Shown: piece by piece, positions 33,674 to 42,634 of the stretch
How positions within the stretch are numbered: the stretch's first letter is position 1
How the letters are laid out: every line of letters begins with the position of its first letter
DNA from: DASZVB01 sp035545855
Lineage (GTDB): Bacteria > Myxococcota_A > Polyangia > Polyangiales > Polyangiaceae
Assembly (NCBI GenBank): GCA_035545855.1
Contig: DASZXK010000082.1
Coordinates: forward strand, 1 to 64,000
Reading direction: 5' to 3'
DNA: 64,000 bases
Position numbers and translations under genes: made by a program
Notes under the pieces: model-generated
The model's input: the letters and a program-made list of their open reading frames with translations, nothing else
Database searches by the model: none
Told to the model about the DNA's origin: nothing

Positions 33674-34182
33674 CCGCGCGACGCATCCTGGTCGCGGGGG
33701 TCGGCAACGTGTTCCACGGGGACGATGCGTTCGGCTCGGTCGTCGCGCGCACCCTCGCGCGGACCGCGTTGCCCCCGGGCGTCGTCGTGATGGACGCGGG
33801 GATCCGCGGTCTCGATCTGCTGTACGCGCTCCTCGAAGGATGGGACGCCGTCGTCCTGGTGGACGCGATGGCCCGGCGAGGCACGCCCGGCGCGCTCTAC
33901 GTGCTCGACCCGGAGCTCGGGCCGGCGCGAGAAGAAGCGGCTCTCGATGCGCACGGCCTGGATCCGGTCGCGGTGCTCACCCAGGCGCGCGCAGCGGGAG
34001 CTCGGCTCGGCACCGTCCGGGTGGTGGGGTGCGAGCCGGCAGTCCTGGAAGCCGAGGGTCTCGAGCTCTCGCCCGCCGTCGAGGCCGCCATCGGCCCGGC
34101 GTGCGCGACGATTCGCGACGTGCTCTCCGAGCTCTCTCTGCGTCCGGCGGTCCCCGCGGAAAAAGACGTGTCCCATGCATGA
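33670..34182 (+). CDS. [NiFe]-hydrogenase maturation protease
   Basis: 170 residues from a GTG overlapping the previous stop (GTGA). HycI/HyaD-type endopeptidase that trims the C-terminus of the large subunit after nickel insertion. Visible: G-V-G-N-V-F-H-G-D-D-A-F-G (first nickel ligand region, an Asp where HybD has Glu16), D-A-G-I-R-G-L-D-L-L, V-L-V-D-A-M and the His in D-A-H-G-L-D-P. Its target should be the 22-residue tail of the large subunit in this operon. Overlaps hypA by 8 nt. Confidence 0.9.
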   Translation: MTARRILVAGVGNVFHGDDAFGSVVARTLARTALPPGVVVMDAGIRGLDLLYALLEGWDAVVLVDAMARRGTPGALYVLDPELGPAREEAALDAHGLDPVAVLTQARAAGARLGTVRVVGCEPAVLEAEGLELSPAVEAAIGPACATIRDVLSELSLRPAVPAEKDVSHA

Positions 34183-34510
34183 GCTCGGCATCGCCCTCGA
34201 GATCGTGGACGTCGTTTCCCGGCGCGCAGGGGCACGGCGCGTGGAGAAGATCACCGTGACGGTCGGGGTCCTCTCCGCCGTCTTGCCGGATTCCCTCCGG
34301 TTTTGCTTCGGGCTCGCCACGGAGGGAACGCCGGCGGCAGGAGCGGAGCTCGAGATCCGGGAACGACCCGGGCTCGCGCGGTGTCGGGCGTGCGCGTCGG
34401 AGTTCGAGCTGCTCCGGCCGTTCGGGCGGTGCGGATGCGGCGAGACCGACCTGGACTGGCTCCGCGGCGAAGAGCTCGAGGTATCCGAGATCCTCCTGGA
34501 GGCCGTCTGA
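34175..34510 (+). CDS. hypA: Nickel insertion protein HypA
   Basis: 111 residues starting M-H-E-L-G-I-A, where His2 and the N-terminus bind nickel. The zinc loop has R-C-R-A-C-A-S-E-F and then R-C-G-C-G, so the second pair is C-x-C and not the more common C-x-x-C. It hands nickel to the large subunit with HypB. Overlaps hypB by 1 nt (TGATG). Confidence 0.93.
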   Translation: MHELGIALEIVDVVSRRAGARRVEKITVTVGVLSAVLPDSLRFCFGLATEGTPAAGAELEIRERPGLARCRACASEFELLRPFGRCGCGETDLDWLRGEELEVSEILLEAV

Positions 34511-35448
34511 TGTGTGGCATCTGTGGATGCGAAGGGGCGACCCACGGCAACGCGTCCGACCATTCGCACGAGCACGGTCACGACCATTCGCACGACCACG
34601 CGCACGGTCCCGACCACTCGCACGGCCCGGACCACGCGCACGGTCCCGACCACTCGCACGGTCACGACCACGCGCACGGTCACGACCACGCGCACGGCCC
34701 GGACCACGCGCACGGTCCCGACCACTCGCACGGCCACTCGCACGGCCCGGCGGACCCGGAAGCGTCGCGACGCATCGCGGTGGAGCACGCGCTCCTCGCG
34801 GAGAACGGCCGTCTCGCCGCGGATAACCGCGCGCGATTTCGGCTAAACGGCGTTCTCGCGCTGAACCTCGTTTCGTCGCCGGGGTCGGGGAAGACGACGC
34901 TCCTCGAGCGGACGATCGCGTCGGGGGCCGGCGTCGCGCCGTTCTCCGTGGTCCAGGGGGACCAGGCGACGGACCGGGACGCCGTCCGCGTTCGGAACGC
35001 GGGCGCCCGCGCCGTCCAGATCAACACCGGAACGGGCTGCCACCTGGACGCCTCCATGGTCGCGCGAGCCGTGGCGGAGCTTGCCCCGGCGCGCGGTTCC
35101 GTCGTCTTCATCGAGAACGTCGGGAACCTCGTCTGCCCCGCGCTCTTCGACCTCGGAGAGGAAGCGCGCGTCGCGGTGCTCTCGGTGACCGAAGGCGCGG
35201 ACAAGCCGCTCAAGTACCCCTATCTCTTCCGGGGGGCCGATCTCGTCCTCCTGAACAAGACGGACCTCCTTCCCTACGTGGACTTCGACGTCTCGGAGTG
35301 CCGGGAGGCCGTGCGCGCTGTGAATCCGGACGCGCGCGTGATGGCCGTCTCGGCGAAGACCGGCGACGGCATGGACGGCTGGTACGGATTCTTGCGAGAA
35401 CGGCTCGGACGGCTCGGCGCGGGCCCGGGAGAACGCCGGTGGACGTGA
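34510..35448 (+). CDS. hypB: Nickel GTPase HypB with long His-rich tract
   Basis: 312 residues. The N-terminus M-C-G-I-C-G-C is the high-affinity nickel site. Residues about 12-80 hold 27 histidines in D-H-A-H-G-P-type repeats, a nickel store. The GTPase follows: P-loop S-S-P-G-S-G-K-T-T, D-Q-A-T-D-R-D (switch), G-C-H-L-D (metal/GTPase site), E-N-V-G-N-L-V-C-P, and N-K-T-D-L. Its end overlaps the start of the PAS/phosphatase gene, so that gene belongs to the operon. Confidence 0.95.
   Translation: MCGICGCEGATHGNASDHSHEHGHDHSHDHAHGPDHSHGPDHAHGPDHSHGHDHAHGHDHAHGPDHAHGPDHSHGHSHGPADPEASRRIAVEHALLAENGRLAADNRARFRLNGVLALNLVSSPGSGKTTLLERTIASGAGVAPFSVVQGDQATDRDAVRVRNAGARAVQINTGTGCHLDASMVARAVAELAPARGSVVFIENVGNLVCPALFDLGEEARVAVLSVTEGADKPLKYPYLFRGADLVLLNKTDLLPYVDFDVSECREAVRAVNPDARVMAVSAKTGDGMDGWYGFLRERLGRLGAGPGERRWT
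34561..34746. repeat. His-codon repeat tract inside hypB
   Basis: About 185 bp of short imperfect repeats (units such as cacggtcccgaccactcg and cacggcccggaccacgcg) encode the D-H-x-H-G tract of HypB. Slippage here would change nickel-storage capacity without a frameshift, because unit lengths are multiples of three. Confidence 0.85.
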
Positions 35449-36824
35449 AGTTCGCCATCCCGCGGTTCCTCGAGGGCTCCTTCGGCGACGCCGTGCCCGA
35501 GATCGAGAACGAGCAGATGCTCGCCCAGGCGGAGGAGCTCCTCGCGCACCTGTCGCACGCGCTGTTCCCGAGCACCGGGGACGTTCCCATCGAGCTCATG
35601 ACGTGGGCCGACGGGTTCCTCTCGGGGCGCGCCTCGGAGGAGAGCCCTCGGTCGATCGAGGACCGTCTCAAGGCGGCCGAAGCGCGCTTCGTGACGCTCG
35701 TCGAGCAGATCCCCGCGGTGACGTTCATGGCCGTCCTCGGAGAGGGAGAGAACGAGGTTTACGTCAGTCCGCACATCGAGCAGATGCTCGGGTATTCGCA
35801 GGAAGAGTGGCTCTCGGATCCGTTCCTCTGGTACCGGCGGCTCCACCCGGACGATAGAGCGCTCTGGAACCAGGAATTCGCCGAGGGCTGCCGGCGAGGC
35901 GGGCCGTTCCGAGCGGAGTGTCGGTTCCTCGCGCGAGACGGCCGCATCGTCTGGGTCCACGGCGAGGCGCGGCTCGTGAGGGACGAGCGCGGTAGGCCGC
36001 AGTTCCTCCAGGGAGTCGCGTTCGACATCACGGAAAGCAAGCGGGCGCAGCAGGTCGTTCTCGAGAACGCCGTCCGCACGGCGAAGGTCCAGGAGGAGCT
36101 CGAAATCGCGCGACGGATGCAGACATCCATCCTCCCCGCGGAGCCGAGCCTGGACGGCCTCGAAGTGGCCGCGCTCATGATCCCGGCCGACGAGGTCGGA
36201 GGCGACTACTACGACGTGCGGCCGGCGCTCGACGGCGGGTGGATCACCATCGGGGACGTGTCCGGGCACGGACTCGACGCGGGGCTCGTCATGTTGATGG
36301 TCCAGAGCGCCGCGTTCGGCATCGCCTCCGCCCGCTCGGGCACTTCGCCCGCCGAGCTCCTGACCCTCTTGAACGAGGTGCTCTACGACAACATCGCGCG
36401 CCGCCTCGGACGCAGCGACTACGTCACCCTCTGTGTCCTCCGGTACCGGCGGAACGGCCTCGTGGAGTTCGCGGGCGCGCACCAGGACATCATCGTCTGT
36501 CGCGCCGCGACGGGGAGCGTCGAGCGAGTGCGGACACAGGGCCCCTGGGTCGGCATCCGGAAGCAGATCCGGACGATCACGACGGACGGCGCGCTCCAGC
36601 TCCGGGACGGGGACATCCTCGTCCTCTACACGGACGGCATCATCGAGGCGATGAACGCGGACGGCGAGCAATTCGACGTCCCCCGGCTCTGCGCGGCGAT
36701 CCACGAGGCTCGCACGAAGAGCGTCGAAGAGATACGGGATCACGTCGTCGCGCGCGCGCGCGCGTGGATGGCGACCCAGGACGACGATCTCACGCTGCTC
36801 GTCGCGCGCTACCGCGCTCCCTGA
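35439..36824 (+). CDS. PAS domain/SpoIIE-type protein phosphatase
   Basis: About 461 residues from the GTG at 35439, which has GGGAGA 6 bp ahead; a GTG at 35445 would give the GTGA overlap used by many genes in this operon. An N-terminal helical region of about 70 residues is followed by a PAS/PAC domain (about 80-210: V-Y-V-S-P-H-I-E-Q-M-L-G-Y, H-P-D-D-R, F-D-I-T-E-S-K-R) and a PP2C/SpoIIE phosphatase (about 240-461: D-E-V-G-G-D-Y-Y-D-V, G-D-V-S-G-H-G-L-D-A-G, Y-T-D-G-I-I-E-A, D-D-D-L-T-L-L). It would dephosphorylate a STAS protein. It overlaps hypB, so it is co-translated with hydrogenase maturation genes. Confidence 0.9.
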   Translation: MDVKFAIPRFLEGSFGDAVPEIENEQMLAQAEELLAHLSHALFPSTGDVPIELMTWADGFLSGRASEESPRSIEDRLKAAEARFVTLVEQIPAVTFMAVLGEGENEVYVSPHIEQMLGYSQEEWLSDPFLWYRRLHPDDRALWNQEFAEGCRRGGPFRAECRFLARDGRIVWVHGEARLVRDERGRPQFLQGVAFDITESKRAQQVVLENAVRTAKVQEELEIARRMQTSILPAEPSLDGLEVAALMIPADEVGGDYYDVRPALDGGWITIGDVSGHGLDAGLVMLMVQSAAFGIASARSGTSPAELLTLLNEVLYDNIARRLGRSDYVTLCVLRYRRNGLVEFAGAHQDIIVCRAATGSVERVRTQGPWVGIRKQIRTITTDGALQLRDGDILVLYTDGIIEAMNADGEQFDVPRLCAAIHEARTKSVEEIRDHVVARARAWMATQDDDLTLLVARYRAP

Positions 36825-36887
36825 CTCGCCCTCCCGCGGAGCGAGGGTGAGATCGAAGCCTCGCTCGCGCGCCCGCGCGACCCCCCG

Positions 36888-37199
36888 TCAGAACGGTTCC
36901 CGGCAGCTCCAGCACAGATCGAAGTTCGCCGGGCTCTCTTCTCCGCAGGCCGCGCAGCGTCGTTCCCCCGTGGGCGCCGCCTGTTTCCGTGCGAGGTACT
37001 CGCGAAGGACCGCGCGGCTCATGAAGAGGTCGCGGTCGTCCTTGATCCAGACCTCGGGAAGCACGAGACCGAAGGGGAGCTCGCCCATGAGGGAGGCGAG
37101 GTTCTCGTTCACGACGCACGCGCTGAGGCCGTCTTCCTCCAGCAGGTCCCGGAGGAGGTGCGCCTCGGCGAGGTCGCTGGCCTGGTACAGCCGGTGCAT
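36888..37199 (-). CDS. DUF2007-type protein with zinc ribbon
   Basis: 103 residues. The first 70 residues (M-H-R-L-Y-Q-A-S-D-L-A-E-A-H-L-L-R-D-L-L, then a V-L-P-E-V-W-I strand) match the small DUF2007 'putative signal transducing protein' fold. The last 30 contain R-C-A-A-C-G-E-E and L-C-W-S-C-R, a C-x-x-C/C-x-x-C zinc ribbon. Function is unknown; such proteins are thought to bind ligands or partner proteins. Divergent from the phytochelatin-synthase-like gene. Confidence 0.8.
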   Translation of the reverse strand: MHRLYQASDLAEAHLLRDLLEEDGLSACVVNENLASLMGELPFGLVLPEVWIKDDRDLFMSRAVLREYLARKQAAPTGERRCAACGEESPANFDLCWSCREPF

Positions 37200-37258
37200 C
37201 CGCTCGCGAGTGTATCTCCGATTCCGCTCGCGGCGGGCACGCGGACGAAAGCGGCACT

Positions 37259-38206
37259 ATGATGCCGCGCATGCTCTCCCGGAACCCGTTCCGACGCTAC
37301 GCCGTCCCCGCGCTGAACGCCTGCGTTCTCGGCCTCGCCGTGCTCGTCCGGGCCGAGCCTCCCCGCCCGCCGGTCGCGGCCGTTCAGGCGGAGAAACCCA
37401 GGCCGGCGGCGCCGAGAGAGGCCGCGTCGGTCGTGGCGGGCGCTCCGTCTTCGACCGCTCCTCCGGCTGCGCCGCTCGCGAAGGTCGCGCTCGTCCGCTT
37501 CGACGAACCCGAGTCCCAGGCGCGTTTCGAGCGGAGTCGCGCGAAGGTCGACTTCTTCAAGCTCGCGAACCAGTTCGAGGCGCAAGAAAACGGGGGCTTC
37601 TGCGGCCTCGCGAGCGGCGTCATCGTCCTGAACGCACTCCGCGTGGACCGGAAGACGGAGGACAAGCCGAGGGACACGAGCTCCATCGCGCCCGACGTCG
37701 CGAGGACGATCCCCCCGCAGTTCGACCCGTTCTTCGCCCGGTACACGCAAGGCACGTTCATGGACGCTCGCTTCGAAAGCGTGAATCCGCGCGCGGTGTT
37801 CTTCGGTCAGCCTCGCGCGCCCGGGCAGAAACCGGAGCCGGGGCTCGCCCTCCGCGAGCTCGGCGCCATCCTCCAGGCTCACGGCCTCTCCGTCGTCGTC
37901 CACCCGGTGGAAGACCCGGCCAGGGAAAAGGAGGAGAAGGCGGAGATCGTCCAGAACCTCAGGACCGCCGGGGACTACGTCATCGTCAACTACCACCGCC
38001 CCGAGCTCGGGCAGCCGGGCGGAGGGCACCTGTCTCCCCTCGGCGCGTACGACAAGGCGTCGGATTCGTTCCTGGTGCTGGACGTGAACGCGAACGCCCA
38101 GCGCTGGGTCTGGGCTCCCGCGAAGGCGCTCTTCGTCGCCATGAGGACGCGCGGCGGGTCCGAAAACCGGGGCTATCTCCTCGTGAAGGAGAAGGGGCCC
38201 GAGTGA
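37259..38206 (+). CDS. Phytochelatin synthase-like cysteine peptidase
   Basis: 315 residues with a signal peptide or membrane anchor at the N-terminus (N-A-C-V-L-G-L-A-V-L-V) and an Ala/Pro linker to about residue 80. The papain-like catalytic triad of the family is visible: Cys115 in N-G-G-F-C-G-L-A-S, His257 in G-G-G-H-L-S-P-L-G-A-Y and Asp275 in V-L-D-V-N. Bacterial members usually hydrolyse glutathione or its conjugates and make little phytochelatin. Export would place it in the periplasm. Its stop overlaps the GTG of the lipase gene. Confidence 0.88.
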   Translation: MMPRMLSRNPFRRYAVPALNACVLGLAVLVRAEPPRPPVAAVQAEKPRPAAPREAASVVAGAPSSTAPPAAPLAKVALVRFDEPESQARFERSRAKVDFFKLANQFEAQENGGFCGLASGVIVLNALRVDRKTEDKPRDTSSIAPDVARTIPPQFDPFFARYTQGTFMDARFESVNPRAVFFGQPRAPGQKPEPGLALRELGAILQAHGLSVVVHPVEDPAREKEEKAEIVQNLRTAGDYVIVNYHRPELGQPGGGHLSPLGAYDKASDSFLVLDVNANAQRWVWAPAKALFVAMRTRGGSENRGYLLVKEKGPE

Positions 38207-39360
38207 CGACGCGCGGCGACCCCCGCGAGCAGCACCACGTCTTCCTGATTCCCGGCCTCTTCGGCTTCACCCAGCTCGCGGGCTACGACTACTTCGGTCA
38301 CGTGGAGCGCGCGATCGGCGCCCGCTTCGCGGGAGCCGGCGTGCCTTGCCGGATCCACCTCGTTCCCTCGCTGCCGACGTCGTCGATCACGGCGCGGGCC
38401 GCCGAAACGGCGCGCACCGTCACTCGCGCGGCGGGGGCTTCCGGGCCGATCCATCTCCTCGGACACTCGAGCGGCGGCCTCGACGCCCGGCTCTGCGTGT
38501 CCCCGTCCCGCCGGGTCCGCTTCTCCACGGATGAAATCGACTGGGCTTCGCGCGTTCGGACGCTCGTCTCGGTCAATACGCCGCACTACGGGACTCCGCT
38601 CGCCGCCTACTTCTCCACCGTTTCGGGCACGCGCCTGCTTTCCGCGCTGTCCCTCCTCACGGTGACGACGCTCTCGCTCGGGCACGCGCCCCTCGCTGCT
38701 CTCGCCGGCGCCGTGTCGGCGATCCGCGCGATCGACGGGAGGCTCGGCCTGGACATTCGCTTCGTGGACGACATGACGGAGAACCTGCTCCGGTTCGTGG
38801 GCGAGCAGGGGAGAAAGGAGATCCGGACCTTCCTCACGCGAATGAAGGAGGATCAGGCCGGCATCGTCCAGCTCATGCCGGAGGTGTGCGAGCTGTTCAA
38901 CACCACGACGCGGGACGAACCGCGGATCCGCTACGGATGCGTGATGACGTGCGCTCCGCCGCCGGGCCCGCGGAGGCTCGTGCCCGCCGTGCTGTCGCCG
39001 CTCCGGGCGCTCCAGCTCGTCGTCTACACGACGCTCTTCGGCGTCGCGAGCAGCGTCGACCAGCGCTACCACTACGCGGCGCCCTCGCTCGAAGAGAGTC
39101 GCGCGCTCCATCTCGGCCTTCACCGGGAGGCGACGCCGGACCTGGTGGACGGCATCGTCCCCACGCTCTCCATGCTCTGGGGGGAGCTCCTCTGGTGCGG
39201 CCCCGCCGATCACCTGGACGTGGTCGGCCATTTCGAGGACGACTTCCGGCACGGCGAGCACGTGGACTGGCTCCACAGCGGCGCCCACTTCCGCCGCAAG
39301 GATTTCGACGCCATGGCGGACGCCGTCGTCGGGTTCATGCTCCGGGACTCGCCATCGTAG
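38203..39360 (+). CDS. Lipase-like alpha/beta hydrolase
   Basis: 385 residues from a GTG that overlaps the previous stop (GTGA). Features are V-F-L-I-P-G-L-F-G-F near the start, the nucleophile elbow L-L-G-H-S-S-G-G-L, S-V-N-T-P-H-Y-G-T-P (typical of lipases and PHB depolymerase-like enzymes), and D-G-I-V-P-T plus D-H-L-D-V-V-G-H near the end for the acid and His. No signal peptide is seen. Coupled to the phytochelatin-synthase-like gene; substrate unknown. Confidence 0.8.
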   Translation: MTTRGDPREQHHVFLIPGLFGFTQLAGYDYFGHVERAIGARFAGAGVPCRIHLVPSLPTSSITARAAETARTVTRAAGASGPIHLLGHSSGGLDARLCVSPSRRVRFSTDEIDWASRVRTLVSVNTPHYGTPLAAYFSTVSGTRLLSALSLLTVTTLSLGHAPLAALAGAVSAIRAIDGRLGLDIRFVDDMTENLLRFVGEQGRKEIRTFLTRMKEDQAGIVQLMPEVCELFNTTTRDEPRIRYGCVMTCAPPPGPRRLVPAVLSPLRALQLVVYTTLFGVASSVDQRYHYAAPSLEESRALHLGLHREATPDLVDGIVPTLSMLWGELLWCGPADHLDVVGHFEDDFRHGEHVDWLHSGAHFRRKDFDAMADAVVGFMLRDSPS

Positions 39361-39384
39361 GGGTCCGAACCCAGGTGATCGGAC

Positions 39385-39888
39385 GTGAAGATCCTCGCCA
39401 TCTCCGGAAGCCTCTCGAAGACCTCGGGCAATCGGACGCTCCTCGGCGTCGCCGGGAAGAAGACGCCGCCGGACGTGACCTTCCACGTCTGGGACGGGCT
39501 CAGGGACCTGCCTCACTTCGATCCCGAGCTCGAAGCGGACGGCCCGCTCCCGGAGGTGGAGGAGCTCCGCCAGGCGCTCCGGAGCGCGGACGCCGTGCTC
39601 CTCGCGTGCCCGGAGTACGGCCACAGCCTGCCGGGGTCGCTGAAGAACGCGATCGACTGGGTGATCGGAAGCGGCGAGCTCGAGCAGAAGGTCGTGGGCA
39701 TCACCGCCGCGGTCCCGCACCCCGATCGCGGACGTCGCGGGCTCGGCGCGCTCCGGGACACGCTCGGCGCCGTGAGCGCGGTGGTCGTCGGCGGCGAGCC
39801 CATCGCGAAGGGGCCGTCGTTCGAGGCCGAGGTCGGACGTCTCGTCGTCTCCCTGATCGAGGCGGCGCGAGCGCCCCGCGAGGAGTGA
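39385..39888 (+). CDS. NADPH-dependent FMN reductase
   Basis: 167 residues from a GTG at 39385. The flavodoxin-like fold is clear: I-S-G-S-L-S-K-T-S-G-N for FMN phosphate, and C-P-E-Y-G-H-S-L-P-G-S-L-K-N-A-I-D-W, the hallmark of the azoreductase/ChrR/SsuE group. It reduces flavin or quinone-type acceptors with NAD(P)H. Convergent with glnD. Confidence 0.88.
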   Translation: MKILAISGSLSKTSGNRTLLGVAGKKTPPDVTFHVWDGLRDLPHFDPELEADGPLPEVEELRQALRSADAVLLACPEYGHSLPGSLKNAIDWVIGSGELEQKVVGITAAVPHPDRGRRGLGALRDTLGAVSAVVVGGEPIAKGPSFEAEVGRLVVSLIEAARAPREE

Positions 39889-39898
39889 GCATCGGTCG

Positions 39899-42634
39899 CT
39901 ACGCGGCCGCTCGGGTCCCCGCGGCCGCGAAGAGGCGCTGGCGCACCTCCTGGATGCGGAGCGGACCCTCGAGCTTCCGTCCGTCGAGCTCGGTCACGTA
40001 GAACACGTCGACGACTCGCGTCCCCTCCGTGTTGATCTTCGCCACGACGATGGTGAGCCCGAGGTCGTGGAGCGCCTGGGACAGGGTGAAGAGGAGCCCG
40101 GGCCGATCTCGCGCGACGACCTCGACGACGGTGTGCCTGGACGACGCGCGATTGTCGACGACGACCTCCGTCGGAACCGCCGGGACGGGGCGCTCGCTCC
40201 ACCGCGACGTGCTTCGCTTCCGCAGCAGATCCTTCGGTTCCACGGCTCCCGCGACGACCCGCTCGAGGTCCTTCGCGAGCTTCGGCAGCACGAGCTCGGT
40301 CTGGACGTGCTCCGAACGATCCGTGATCCAGAATAGATCCACGGCCTGGGTCCCGCCGTCCGCGAGCTTTCGCGTGTGAATCTGCGCCGCGTGGACCTCG
40401 AGCCCATTTCCCGTGATGGCGGCCGTGATCGCCGCGAGGAGCCCGGGGCGATCGCCCGTGACGACGCAGAGCTCGGGGCCGTTCGGCCGATCCCCCGTGA
40501 CGACGCAGAGCTCCGCGACGTCGGGGTGCCGCGAAGGGACGAACGCCGCCGTCACGGCCAGTCCGCGCGACTGCTCGACGACGCGCGCGTGAGCCACGAT
40601 CTCGAGCGGCGCATTCGAGAGCAAGTACCGGTCCGGCATCGTCGCGAGGTAGTCGTCCAGGAACGCGGTGCTCGCCTCGTCGGGCCACGCCTCCTTCACG
40701 CGCGCCTTCACCAGGAGGAGGCGCGCGGCGTCCGCGTCGGTCGTGCCGCTCAGGTGCGCGTCGGTCGCGACGTAGAGCTCGTCCAGCATCCGCGACTTCC
40801 ACTTCGTCATGGAGGTGGGGCTCGTCGTGGAGAGGTCGGCGACGGTCAGAAGGAACAGCTCCCGGAGGCTCTCCTGTCCCGTCACTTCCCGGGAAAACTC
40901 CTCGATCGTGGTGGGGTCTTCGAGGTTCCGTCTCATGGCCACCGTGTACATCGTGAGGTGCGACCACACGAGACGGCAGGCGGCGTCGACGTCCTGCTCC
41001 GGGAGGCCGAGGCGCCGCAGGATCACCCGGGACATCTCGGCTCCGCGCCGCGAGTGGTCCTTCCCGCCGATCGCCTTGCCGACGTCGTGGAGCAGCGTCG
41101 CAAGGTGGAGGATTTCCGGCCGCTCCACCTCGAGCGCGACGCGCGACGCGAGCGGACGCTCCGAGACGAGCTCGCCGCGAGCGAGGGCGCGGAGATGATC
41201 CACGGCGGCGATGGAATGAACGTCCACCGTGTACACGTGATAGACGTCGTGGTGCACCCGGCCGACGACGGGCGCAAACTCGGGGATCATCGCGACGAGG
41301 AGCCCGACGTCGTGGAGCTCGCCGAGGATGGAGCCGCCACGGAACGCGGAGCTCCGGACCGTGGACGCGAGCGTCACGAAGCATCGCGCGGCCTCCTCGC
41401 TCGCGCGGAGACGCTCGCAGAAGTCGGGCTCCGTGGTCTTCCGCCTGAGCACGTCTCGCGCGAACGGGAGCACGGCCACCCCGCGTGCGACGGCCACGGC
41501 GTAGATGCGGAGCGCGAGCGCGGGGTCGTCGTTCAGATCGGAAGAGTCCACGAAGGTGAGCATGCCGTTCCAGAGGCGGAGGCCCTGACCGAGCTCCTCG
41601 ACGACCGGGCGGCGCCGCGCCGGGGGCGGTTTCGCCCGTTCGAGGAGCTGCTCTCGCGCGCGCATGATCACCCGGGCGTGCCGGTAGTAGTCGGACATGA
41701 ACGCCTCCACGGCGGCGCCGTCGAGCTCCTCCGCGGAAACGCTCGACGCCGTCCCGACGGAGGCCCGGTACCCGAGGAGGTTCGCGATCGTCTCTTGCTC
41801 CTCGAACGTCAGCCGGTCGCTCCGGCGGTTCGCGTGGAAATGGAGGAAGTTCCGCAAGGTCCAGAGGAACGACGACGCCCGCGCGAGCTCGTCGGCTTCC
41901 CGGGCGACGAGGACGCCCTGGCGCAGGAGGTCCGAGATCGACTCGACGCGGTAGCGCGCGCGCGCCGCCCAGAGCCCGATGTCGAGGTCGCGGAGGCCGC
42001 CGGCGCCGCTCTTCACGTCCGGTTCGAGCAGGTACACCGAGTCCCCGAAGCGGTGGTGACGGCGGGTCGCCTCGGTCTCGAGCCGCGCCAGAAACCCGCC
42101 GAGCTCGCCCTCGCTGAACACGCCGGCGAACGCGCGCTCCTCGAGCTTCTTCGCGACGGCCGGGTCGCCGGCGAGCGGGCGCAGGTCGAGGAGAGACGTC
42201 GCGGTCGGAAGATCGGTGCGCGCCCCGGCGACGAGCGCGTCGATCGTCGTCACCTGGTGGCCGATCGACACGCCGGCGTCCCAGAGCGGGTACAGCATCG
42301 CCTCGGCGAGCGGCCGGATGCTCTCGGGAGAGCCCGTCGTCACGAGTCGGACGTCGAGATCGCTCTTCCAGCCGAGGAGGCCGCGGCCGTAGCCACCGAC
42401 GGCCGCGAGGAGCACCGGGCGCTTCCGCTCCCGCGCGGGGAGCGACGCGATGGCCGCCGGGAACAGCGTCGTCAGGAGGCCGTCCATGACCTTCGCGTGG
42501 CGTCGGGCGAAAGCGTCCCCTGGCGCGCTCCCGTCCTCGAGCGTCGAGACGAGCGAACCCAGATGGCTCTTCAGGTACGCGAGGACGTCGGGGATGCCGT
42601 CGCGCGGGGCGGTTTTTTCGAGTGCAGCGGGCAT
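39899..42634 (-). CDS. glnD: Bifunctional uridylyltransferase/UR enzyme GlnD
   Basis: 911 residues from the ATG at 42634, with GGAG 4-8 bp ahead; the frame itself runs further back without homology. It uridylylates and deuridylylates PII to signal nitrogen status. Domains: nucleotidyltransferase (G-G-Y-G-R-G-L-L-G-W-K-S-D-L-D-V-R), HD phosphodiesterase (H-L-A-T-L-L-H-D-V-G-K-A, then D-H-S-R-R-G-A-E), and two C-terminal ACT domains that sense glutamine (D-R-P-G-L-L-A-A-I and D-R-P-G-L-L-F-T-L). The first ACT domain opens with a 13-residue tandem duplication. No glnB/glnK is in the window. Confidence 0.93.
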   Translation of the reverse strand: MPAALEKTAPRDGIPDVLAYLKSHLGSLVSTLEDGSAPGDAFARRHAKVMDGLLTTLFPAAIASLPARERKRPVLLAAVGGYGRGLLGWKSDLDVRLVTTGSPESIRPLAEAMLYPLWDAGVSIGHQVTTIDALVAGARTDLPTATSLLDLRPLAGDPAVAKKLEERAFAGVFSEGELGGFLARLETEATRRHHRFGDSVYLLEPDVKSGAGGLRDLDIGLWAARARYRVESISDLLRQGVLVAREADELARASSFLWTLRNFLHFHANRRSDRLTFEEQETIANLLGYRASVGTASSVSAEELDGAAVEAFMSDYYRHARVIMRAREQLLERAKPPPARRRPVVEELGQGLRLWNGMLTFVDSSDLNDDPALALRIYAVAVARGVAVLPFARDVLRRKTTEPDFCERLRASEEAARCFVTLASTVRSSAFRGGSILGELHDVGLLVAMIPEFAPVVGRVHHDVYHVYTVDVHSIAAVDHLRALARGELVSERPLASRVALEVERPEILHLATLLHDVGKAIGGKDHSRRGAEMSRVILRRLGLPEQDVDAACRLVWSHLTMYTVAMRRNLEDPTTIEEFSREVTGQESLRELFLLTVADLSTTSPTSMTKWKSRMLDELYVATDAHLSGTTDADAARLLLVKARVKEAWPDEASTAFLDDYLATMPDRYLLSNAPLEIVAHARVVEQSRGLAVTAAFVPSRHPDVAELCVVTGDRPNGPELCVVTGDRPGLLAAITAAITGNGLEVHAAQIHTRKLADGGTQAVDLFWITDRSEHVQTELVLPKLAKDLERVVAGAVEPKDLLRKRSTSRWSERPVPAVPTEVVVDNRASSRHTVVEVVARDRPGLLFTLSQALHDLGLTIVVAKINTEGTRVVDVFYVTELDGRKLEGPLRIQEVRQRLFAAAGTRAAA
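40455..40513. repeat. 39-bp in-frame duplication in glnD
   Basis: The 20-bp word cccgtgacgacgcagagctc occurs at 40455-40474 and again at 40494-40513, with similar flanks, giving a period of 39 bp. It encodes the repeated E-L-C-V-V-T-G-D-R-P at the first strand of an ACT domain. Confidence 0.9.
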
